Shown in pieces: positions 1 to 5,365 of a DNA stretch of 5,682 nucleotides (position 1 is the first letter of the stretch; each line of letters starts with the position of its first letter). The notes below the pieces were generated by a model that saw only the letters and a list, made by a program, of their open reading frames with translations, did no database searches and was not told where the DNA came from. Position numbers and translations under genes: made by a program. The DNA is taken from positions 1 through 5,682 of the forward strand of contig CAMZHY010000262.1 of assembly GCA_947307005.1 (NCBI GenBank), read 5' to 3'. The stretch is from an uncultured Planctomycetaceae bacterium (GTDB lineage Bacteria > Planctomycetota > Planctomycetia > Pirellulales > Thermoguttaceae).

Positions 1-1705
1 CGAGGTTCAGATATTCGTGCGCGACGAAGGGCGCGGTCAGCGCGTCGTGGTCGCCTGGCGTCCACGGGTTGATGATCGACGCGCCGCTCGTTCCGTTCGT
101 AACGAAATCGCTGTTGACTTCCGGTCGGTTGCCGACTCCGCCGTCTTGATGAATTACAAGTCGGTCCGGGTCGTACTTCTTAACCCACTGATACATCTCC
201 TGATCGAGCGGTTCGCCGAGGAATCCTTCGTTGCCGTAAGAATAGGTCGCGAAAGAGACGTAGCGGCGATTCGTTCGGAACGACTCGAACATTTCGCGCT
301 TCGGGTTGAACTCGAAACCCTCGCACGGAACGTCGTGATAATAGGGCAGCTCCGGCTGGAGCAGCAGTCCGAGTTCGTCCGCCGCCTCGAAATATTCCGG
401 CAACGGGCTGTGCGTGTGGAACCGCATGTAGTTGAAGCCCGCGCGCTTATAGAGCGCGATGTGGTCGTGGAACTGCTTGTGATCGCCGAGTTCGAAGAGT
501 TCGATCTGGTCGTAGTTGTGGTCGCCGCCGCCTCGGAGGAAATACGGCTGCCCGTTCAGGAAGAACTGGTCGCCGACGACCTTAAACTCGCGCACGCCAA
601 AGCGTTCGGTCCAGCCGTGAATCGCGTTCCCGTTTTCGTCGCGCAGAACGACGTCGGCGAGGTAAAGATTCGGGCTTTCCGGGGTCCAGAGTTTGCAGTC
701 TTTGATCGGGATATTGAAACGGAAGGGAAGAGCCCCTAACCCCCTATTAGAGAATTCGATTTCGTTGGAACGTGTTTCGGTTCCGACGACTTCGCCGTCG
801 AGCGTTTTGATCGTCACGTCGATCGAGGAGAAGCCTTCAATCGCGCCGAGTATCCTCCCCATAATGGCAGGGCGCGCGACAGATTCGCACAACTCGCGCT
901 GACCGGGAGAAAGTTCGTCTTCGTAATTGGGCGCGGCTTTTCCGTCTTCGGTCGTGTATTTGACGTAAACGCGGACGTCGGCGGATTTGGAGTGGACGAA
1001 ACCGCGCGCCCAGACGTCGTCGACGTAAACGTCGGGCGTCGCTTCCAGTTCGACGTTGCGATAGAACCCGCCGAAGCGTTCCGTGTCGGCGGGGAGCCCG
1101 ACGCGGTGCGGGACGTCGTTGCGGACGAGCGCGATGATCTCGGTCTTTTCGCCCGGTTTGACGAGCGACGTCACGTCGTATTTGCGCGCGCCGCAGTATG
1201 TGTCGACGTACGCCGCGCGCTCGCTGTTGACCCAGATATACGCGTTCGCGCCGACCCCGCCGATCTTGAGCCAGACGCGTTTGCCTTCCCAACTTGCGGG
1301 AATATCGACTTCCTTATGATAAAGCGCGTGCCCGACGTAACGGTTCCGAAGGTCCCAGTCGCCTTTGTCCCAGACCGGATCCCACGGACGGCTCGGGCCC
1401 GGCTCGCCGACGCCCTGCGCCTCCCAGACTCCCGGAACTCTGATCTTGCGCGCTTCCGACCAGTTGTAGCTAAAATTGCCCCAAACGCCGTGCCCGACCC
1501 CGAGTCGGTAAGCGATCGCGTTGTCGGTTTTGAAATCCCATTCCCCGGAGATATCGAGGACGTCGGCGAGTTCCGAGCGAACGATCGGGTTGACGACCGC
1601 AAAGCGCTCTTCCGCGCCCCAGTCGCGTCCGAACGCGACCGACGAAATCAGCGCCGACACGAACGTCAGCGCGATAATAAGAGACTGCGAAGTTGTTCTT
1701 TTCAT
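1..1705 (-). CDS. Secreted glycoside hydrolase family 2 enzyme (beta-galactosidase/beta-glucuronidase-like), 3' end outside window
   Basis: The frame is open from the ATG at 1705 to the window edge (568 codons), so the C-terminus is missing. Residues 1-26 look like a Sec signal peptide (KR, hydrophobic core, AFG end), implying export. Residues about 50-225 fit the GH2 sugar-binding jelly-roll domain (ISGEWDFK, IRVPGVWE, GGFYRNVEL). Residues about 226-375 fit the immunoglobulin-like domain, ending LWTPESPNLY and FGVREF. The TIM barrel begins near 380 (FFLNGQPYFLRG, then KRAGFNYMRFHTHSP and ADELGLLLQPELP). The GH2 acid/base is Glu493 in SYGNEG, and the likely nucleophile is Glu564 in AHEY, 71 residues later, a spacing close to the LacZ pair. 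The start is supported by AAAAGGA 6 nt upstream. The family hydrolyses terminal beta-linked sugars such as galactosides, glucuronides or mannosides; substrate cannot be fixed here. Codon use is GC-rich except in two short internal stretches. Confidence 0.9.
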   Translation of the reverse strand, partial: MKRTTSQSLIIALTFVSALISSVAFGRDWGAEERFAVVNPIVRSELADVLDISGEWDFKTDNAIAYRLGVGHGVWGNFSYNWSEARKIRVPGVWEAQGVGEPGPSRPWDPVWDKGDWDLRNRYVGHALYHKEVDIPASWEGKRVWLKIGGVGANAYIWVNSERAAYVDTYCGARKYDVTSLVKPGEKTEIIALVRNDVPHRVGLPADTERFGGFYRNVELEATPDVYVDDVWARGFVHSKSADVRVYVKYTTEDGKAAPNYEDELSPGQRELCESVARPAIMGRILGAIEGFSSIDVTIKTLDGEVVGTETRSNEIEFSNRGLGALPFRFNIPIKDCKLWTPESPNLYLADVVLRDENGNAIHGWTERFGVREFKVVGDQFFLNGQPYFLRGGGDHNYDQIELFELGDHKQFHDHIALYKRAGFNYMRFHTHSPLPEYFEAADELGLLLQPELPYYHDVPCEGFEFNPKREMFESFRTNRRYVSFATYSYGNEGFLGEPLDQEMYQWVKKYDPDRLVIHQDGGVGNRPEVNSDFVTNGTSGASIINPWTPGDHDALTAPFVAHEYLNL

Positions 1706-1803
1706 ATTGCGTCCTTTTCAGTGGGAACGGTTCCGAGGCGACTCTCCCGCCGTCGTCGCGAGAGAAACGACGCGCGAAAAAACGCGAATCCGTCGCTCTA
1801 TTT

Positions 1804-1832
1804 GTTATATCCGCCAGACTTTCGCCTCGCAA
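1804..1832 (-). promoter_or_regulatory. Predicted sigma70-type promoter of the GH2 gene
   Basis: On the minus strand, TTGCGA (1827-1832) and TATAAC (1804-1809) are separated by 17 bp. Transcription would start near 1797, giving a leader of about 92 nt before the GH2 start codon. The -10 and its flanks (ATTTGTTATATCC on the plus strand) recur almost unchanged in front of the other minus-strand gene at 4061-4073, which strengthens the call. Confidence 0.6.
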
Positions 1833-1879
1833 GACGTCTCCCTGTTTTCGGCGGTTTTCCGGCGTTTGATTTATAAACG

Positions 1880-1934
1880 GCGCTCGCGTCAAGACGATCA
1901 AAACCTATTCGGACGCGATTGACAGGATAAAAGC
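1880..1934 (-). repeat. Conserved upstream block, copy 1 (upstream of the GH2 promoter)
   Basis: This 55-bp stretch aligns with 4157-4209 at about 42 identical positions out of 55, by eye, with two single-base gaps near one end. Shared words on the plus strand include GCGC, CGCGTC, GACG, ATTC, GACGCG and CAGGATAAA. It lies about 48 bp upstream of the GH2 -35 box, in the same relative position as copy 2 has to the GDPD promoter. It could be a regulator-binding region, an upstream promoter element or a dispersed non-coding repeat. Confidence 0.55.
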
Positions 1935-1985
1935 GGCGACAGACTCGACCTCGTAACCCCGACTTTGACGAAGAACGTTTAGACG

Positions 1986-2016
1986 GAAGAAAACGCCGCA
2001 GGAATCCGTCGCGGCG
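1986..2016 (-). terminator. Rho-independent terminator after the GDPD gene
   Basis: On the minus strand, CGCCGC (2016-2011) pairs with GCGGCG (1999-1994) around an 11-nt loop, followed directly by TTTTCTTC. It lies about 55 nt beyond the GDPD stop codon at 2070-2072, so it would end that transcript before the GH2 promoter region. In the plus direction no T-run follows, so it is one-directional. The stem is only 6 bp but fully G/C. Confidence 0.6.
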
Positions 2017-2069
2017 CATCTATAGAAAGGCGCTAGAATGTTGCGACTTACGGATTACGGGGCTTACCG

Positions 2070-3941
2070 TCAATTCCACGCCTCGCTCAACCAATCTTCC
2101 ATGACTTCAAGGTCGGTACGTTCGTCCAGCTTTGCTTGGACTTTTTCGGCAAGCGTTATCTCGTCGGTAATGATCGCGTCCACGTTGCTAGTGAGAAAAG
2201 CGCGCATGCCTTTTTCGGTGTTGACCGTCCAGGCGATCGCTTGTTTTCCGGCTTGATGAATCTGCATAATTCTCGTTTCGGTCGCTATTTCTTCTTCCAT
2301 AATGAGCAGATCGCACTTCAGCTTGGAAATATCGCCTAAACCCATGAAGAACAAGGCGCCCGTTTCAAATTCGGGGTAGTTCGTCTCCGCATATTTGATA
2401 ATGTCGTAGTTCAGGGAGATAAGAACCACGTCGGAAACGCAATCATGCGCGCGGACGATAGCGACCGTATCGTCGACCATCCGCCGATCGGCGGTAACGC
2501 CCTTGAGTTCGATGAAAAGCTTTTCTTTACCCTTGATCGTTTCCAGCATTTCTTCCAGCGTCGCGACGGGAACATTCGCGCCGCCTTTCGCGTCCCGAAT
2601 CCGAAGCTCCCGAACTTCCGCCAGCGTCATATCCTTCGGCGCCCTGTTTACGCCGGTCAGCCGCTTGAACGTCTTGTCGTGATTGACGACGTAACGACCG
2701 TCTTTTGTCCTCTGTATGTCAATCTCGCTTCCGTAACAGCCGTGTTCGATGGCAAGCTTGAGCCCTTCAATGGAGTTTTCCAAAGCCATCGTCCCCCCGG
2801 CGCGATGGGCGACGATTTTCACAGGCTCCTCCCGTTCTATGAGTTGATTATAGAACAGCCCGACGGCGACGGATCCGAGCAAAATCACGACGAACACGAC
2901 GATCATGGCTTGCAGTTTCCAAGGAAAACGGGATTTCTTTGGACGCTCCGGCCAAAGTTCCGATTCGCCTCCCGTGAATTCCAGATAATACCTGGTCAGC
3001 CGCAGCATGAGATAGGATCCGCAGAGCAGGCTGGTAATTGAAACGAGATAGCCTCCTACAAGAATTGTCGCCGCGCAGAGGACGCGGTAGCTCACGATCG
3101 TGAAGTCCGTCTTGGAAAGAGACGATAATCCGTCGAGCGCCGAAACGTCAAAAAAGTAACCGTTCGGCAGTTCGCTGCCGCGGGGCGCAAGCCAAAGGTC
3201 AGGCAGGGTGCGAAACAGGATGTAGACCGCGCCCTGAACGAGCGCCAGGATCGCCAGCGTTTTCAACATCCCCAAAGCAAACCGCTTTCCATTCTTTTTG
3301 ACGATCGCCGCGGAAGCTTTTCGGGCTTCGGCGGGATTCATATCGTCGAGCAAGACTCCATGGAGGATGAATATGGAGCGATAGCCGATCCAGATCAAGA
3401 CGAGAATCAGCGCCGCGTATAATCCGGCGTAGAGGGGCGTCGACAGAACGACGTCCATAATGAAGTTGGGAATATAGAAGGACTTTGTGAGACTGATGGA
3501 GAATCCGATCCCGCACAGCGGCGCCGCGATGAAGATATAGAGCAATACCAGAATCCCCGTAGGATTCAGGAAGCGTTTTGCAGGACGGAGTCCTTTCTTA
3601 ATTTCCCGCCACGTTCGAATCCTCTCGCCTGAAAGAACGTCGCCGTTCATGTAGATTTGCGCGAATATCTCGACGACGGTATACAAAAGGATCAGCGCGA
3701 AACCGAGAATGAGCAGCAGGGGCGTCCGCCAACTCAGAAACATTGCGCGAAGATCGGCGGAGGTCAACGCTCCGTCTCCGGCTTCGGCGACGCTGTTAAG
3801 CAGCGTCATTAGAATTCCCGCTGGAACAACCATCATCAGCGAAGCGAGAATCTGAAAGCCCCATATCTCGGGCAGCGTCTCCAGCGCCAGTTTCCGAAAG
3901 CTGATTCTCTTTTGTTCGGTCTTCATATTATCTTGCTTCAT
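2070..3941 (-). CDS. Membrane-anchored glycerophosphodiester phosphodiesterase (membrane domain + GDPD domain)
   Basis: This 623-residue protein has two parts. Residues 1 to about 365 carry about seven hydrophobic segments (near 29-49, 74-98, 128-150, 162-195, 222-245, 281-315, 343-365), matching the GDPD-associated membrane domain. Residues about 375-605 form the GDPD TIM barrel. Catalytic and metal-site motifs are present: His379-Arg380 in VAHRAGG, Glu389 in LENS, Glu406 and Asp408 in SEIDIQ, His421-Asp422 in VNHD, Glu478 and Lys480 in FIELKG, and Trp571 in AWTVN. The family hydrolyses glycerophosphodiesters to glycerol-3-phosphate and an alcohol; here the domain follows the last membrane segment, and which side of the membrane it faces is not shown by sequence. 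No good Shine-Dalgarno precedes the ATG at 3941, and a second in-frame ATG lies at 3926, so the start is uncertain by five codons. It has its own promoter and terminator and appears monocistronic. Confidence 0.92.
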   Translation of the reverse strand: MKQDNMKTEQKRISFRKLALETLPEIWGFQILASLMMVVPAGILMTLLNSVAEAGDGALTSADLRAMFLSWRTPLLLILGFALILLYTVVEIFAQIYMNGDVLSGERIRTWREIKKGLRPAKRFLNPTGILVLLYIFIAAPLCGIGFSISLTKSFYIPNFIMDVVLSTPLYAGLYAALILVLIWIGYRSIFILHGVLLDDMNPAEARKASAAIVKKNGKRFALGMLKTLAILALVQGAVYILFRTLPDLWLAPRGSELPNGYFFDVSALDGLSSLSKTDFTIVSYRVLCAATILVGGYLVSITSLLCGSYLMLRLTRYYLEFTGGESELWPERPKKSRFPWKLQAMIVVFVVILLGSVAVGLFYNQLIEREEPVKIVAHRAGGTMALENSIEGLKLAIEHGCYGSEIDIQRTKDGRYVVNHDKTFKRLTGVNRAPKDMTLAEVRELRIRDAKGGANVPVATLEEMLETIKGKEKLFIELKGVTADRRMVDDTVAIVRAHDCVSDVVLISLNYDIIKYAETNYPEFETGALFFMGLGDISKLKCDLLIMEEEIATETRIMQIHQAGKQAIAWTVNTEKGMRAFLTSNVDAIITDEITLAEKVQAKLDERTDLEVMEDWLSEAWN

Positions 3942-4064
3942 AGCGTCGTCGTCTCTAGCGCAAGCGCGTCGATCCGAACGTTGAGGAGAAGTCCGCTCAT
4001 TTTCCGAGGAGAATCCGTCGTTCCCCGTTTGATCCGTTCATTCGGCGCGCCAAATCGTCCATTT

Positions 4065-4092
4065 GTTATATCCCGCCGACGCCCTTGCGCAA
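4065..4092 (-). promoter_or_regulatory. Predicted sigma70-type promoter of the GDPD gene
   Basis: On the minus strand, TTGCGC (4087-4092) and TATAAC (4065-4070) are spaced 16 bp apart. Transcription would start near 4058, leaving a leader of about 117 nt. The -35 box lies within a perfect 10-bp palindrome CTTGCGCAAG (4084-4093), which may be an operator half or coincidence. The -10 neighbourhood matches that of the GH2 promoter almost base for base. Confidence 0.6.
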
Positions 4093-4133
4093 GCTGTCCT
4101 TTTAAAATCCGTTTATTTCTCCTGCGGCGCGGT

Positions 4134-4139
4134 TACAAT
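4134..4139 (+). promoter_or_regulatory. Possible -10 box for the HicB-fusion gene
   Basis: TACAAT matches the sigma70 -10 consensus at five of six positions. The upstream hexamer TTTATT (4112-4117, 16-bp spacing) is a poor -35. If used, transcription would begin near 4146, and conserved block copy 2 would lie in the leader of the plus-strand gene. This is a weak prediction. Confidence 0.25.
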
Positions 4140-4156
4140 CGACAGAGCGTCGAATT

Positions 4157-4209
4157 GCGCCCGCGTCGGGACGGTCGAAGCGAATTCAGACGCGTTCGCA
4201 GGATAAAGC
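4157..4209 (-). repeat. Conserved upstream block, copy 2 (upstream of the GDPD promoter)
   Basis: This is the partner of 1880-1934, with about 76% identity by eye. It lies about 64 bp upstream of the GDPD -35 box. It also sits between the GDPD promoter and the start of the divergent HicB-fusion gene, so it could influence either one. Orientation is assigned relative to the downstream minus-strand gene, as in copy 1. Confidence 0.55.
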
Positions 4210-4281
4210 CTATCGATATGCGAATACACTAGCGTTACGAGGAGGTTTGGGATAGAATGAGGAGACAAAGGAATACGCTTA

Positions 4282-5178
4282 ATGAAAATGAAACGCTTTT
4301 ACGCATTTTACGCTGTCCTTGAACCGTATTCAGACGGTTATGGGATTCGTTTCCCCGATCTTCCGGGAACGGTTTCCAGCGGCGAGACTGTCGCCGACGC
4401 TATTGCGAACGCGCGGGAATGTCTTGCGCTTTATCTTCACGGGATGGCGAAAGGCGGCGATCCCATTCCGCTTCCCTCCAAGCAAGAACAGATCGAATTC
4501 CAAGAGGAGACGTTGCTTGAGTTAGTTTCCGTTGATATGAGAGAGTTTTATCCAGAGGAGTTTCCATGCGAAGACGATTCGTTGAAAGAAGAGACATGTG
4601 ATAAATTGAGTGATACCACTAGTTTCGACAGAGTTTCTATGGTTGACGACCCGCAACGATTATCGGAACCTCCGGAGAATTTCTCGCAAAACGGCGACGA
4701 CGTTTGTTACCCTAACGGCGACCCGAAATACCAATGGATAGAATTCAAATGGGAGACGCCGTTCGGGATAATCGATGCAAGTTCCGCAAATACCGACGTC
4801 GATAGGGAGACAGTGGATGAATTTTATCGCGAAAAACTCCTGAAAGAGGAATTGTTGGATCGCAAACGTTTGCAGTACAAAGACGAGATAGAGAGATTTA
4901 ACTACGGCGATTGGAATCAGGAATTAAAAACGATTGAGGATGTTGTTATAGTTTTGCTCTATGGTCGTGAATTTGAAGTCAAGTACAAAGAATATACTGC
5001 GCTGATAACAACGTCATTCGTTCCCGGTTTCAGCGTGTTTTCAACACGCCATGGCGAGCAAGAGGAAGAATTCGAATTTAGCGCGGACGATCCTGACGAT
5101 TTTGCCGAAAACGCGACGCTCGGTCCATACCTTTTGAAGAACATAGTCGGCAAGTGGGAGATTACGTGGCACGCGTAG
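4282..5178 (+). CDS. HicB-like antitoxin domain fused to a C-terminal region of unknown function
   Basis: Residues about 6-67 match the HicB-like partial RNase H fold: YAVLEPYSDGYGIRFPDLPG, a SGETVADAIANARECLALYL helix, then GGDPIPLPS. In HicAB systems this domain binds and blocks the HicA mRNA interferase. Normally a short DNA-binding tail follows. Here there is instead an acidic, low-complexity linker (about 72-145), a charged helical stretch (about 172-205) and a compact end (about 210-298: TIEDVVIVLLYGREFEVKYKEY to LLKNIVGKWEITW). The end vaguely recalls small uncharacterised proteins with a 'GREIEF.Y' pattern; this is recollection, not a search result. No HicA gene is visible. AAAGGA lies 9 nt before the ATG, and a second in-frame ATG is at 4288. 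G+C falls from about 56% over the HicB part (4321-4500) to about 33-48% in the later lines counted, suggesting a composite origin. Function of the whole is unknown. Confidence 0.8.
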   Translation: MKMKRFYAFYAVLEPYSDGYGIRFPDLPGTVSSGETVADAIANARECLALYLHGMAKGGDPIPLPSKQEQIEFQEETLLELVSVDMREFYPEEFPCEDDSLKEETCDKLSDTTSFDRVSMVDDPQRLSEPPENFSQNGDDVCYPNGDPKYQWIEFKWETPFGIIDASSANTDVDRETVDEFYREKLLKEELLDRKRLQYKDEIERFNYGDWNQELKTIEDVVIVLLYGREFEVKYKEYTALITTSFVPGFSVFSTRHGEQEEEFEFSADDPDDFAENATLGPYLLKNIVGKWEITWHA

Positions 5179-5308
5179 TCGCCGTGAAACGTCGGGAGAT
5201 GCGATGGGAACTTCGAGGCTGTTTGTTATGGAGAGATCCATATTTGCGGCGCATTACACGAGAATTGTATTATCTCAACGTATGCGGCGTTAAGATTCCC
5301 GCCGAAGG

Positions 5309-5337
5309 TTGATTGGTCGATTTTTCCAGACTACAAA
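5309..5337 (+). promoter_or_regulatory. Possible promoter of the MWLFTKHGFF gene
   Basis: TTGATT (5309-5314) and TACAAA (5332-5337) are spaced 17 bp apart, each matching four of six consensus bases. Transcription would start near 5344, about 22 nt before the start codon and just ahead of the ribosome site. I see no convincing terminator between the HicB-fusion stop and this site, so read-through from that gene is also possible. Confidence 0.35.
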
Positions 5338-5365
5338 AATAACTAGACAAAAAGGAGTAAAAGAG

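Larger units (their letters stand above)
1706..2069. other. Intergenic region between the GH2 and GDPD genes
   Basis: No gene is supported in these 364 bases. From low to high coordinate it holds: the GH2 ribosome site (1712-1718); a small palindrome GGAAC-G-GTTCC (1724-1734) and a CTCTC/GAGAG inverted repeat (1742-1746 with 1760-1764), both in the GH2 leader; the GH2 promoter (1804-1832); an AT-rich patch (1867-1878); a conserved upstream block (1880-1934); and the GDPD terminator hairpin (1986-2016). The span 1935-1985 and the roughly 50 bases between hairpin and GDPD stop show nothing I recognise. Confidence 0.6.
3942..4281. other. Divergent intergenic region between the GDPD and HicB-fusion genes
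   Basis: These 340 bases separate two divergently transcribed genes. They hold the GDPD leader (about 3942-4058) with a near-palindrome TTCGGCGCGCCAAA (4041-4054) just downstream of the predicted start of transcription, and the GDPD promoter (4065-4092). They also hold an AT-rich patch (4100-4120), a weak plus-strand -10-like TACAAT (4134-4139), conserved block copy 2 (4157-4209), and the translation start region of the plus-strand gene with GAGGAGG (4239-4245) and AAAGGA (4267-4272). No complete gene is supported here, apart from a doubtful 21-codon leader frame starting at 4257. Confidence 0.6.

Noticed and set aside
17..739. Plus-strand open frame of 240 codons
   Set aside because: It is the antisense shadow of the GH2 gene, whose minus-strand frame carries clear GH2 domain motifs and both catalytic glutamates. 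The product is Arg/Val/Glu-rich with no recognisable fold.
992..1876. Plus-strand open frame of 294 codons
   Set aside because: It lies antisense to the GH2 N-terminus and runs through its promoter. High-GC antisense frames stay open by chance, and no ribosome site or domain is visible.
1470..1901. Minus-strand open frame of 143 codons overlapping the GH2 start
   Set aside because: It is out of frame with GH2 and spans the GH2 promoter and leader. The true start at 1705 has a ribosome site and signal peptide.
1919..1924. TTGACA as a plus-strand -35 box
   Set aside because: No -10-like hexamer lies 16-18 bp downstream and there is no plus-strand gene to serve. The bases are part of the conserved upstream block.
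1798..2019. Minus-strand 73-codon frame in the intergenic region
   Set aside because: It begins within the GDPD terminator hairpin and crosses the conserved block and promoter. The product is Arg-rich and has no supported start.
2445..3041. Plus-strand 198-codon frame inside the GDPD gene
   Set aside because: It is antisense to the conserved GDPD catalytic domain and has no ribosome site or recognisable motif.
5179..5365. A terminator for the HicB-fusion gene
   Set aside because: I looked for a hairpin followed by a T-run. The only T-run (5320-5325) is not preceded by a convincing stem.
4140..5365. A HicA toxin gene next to the HicB-like gene
   Set aside because: No frame on either strand shows the HicA pattern (short dsRBD-like fold with a G-S/T-H-x-x-F motif) in the flanking DNA within the window.
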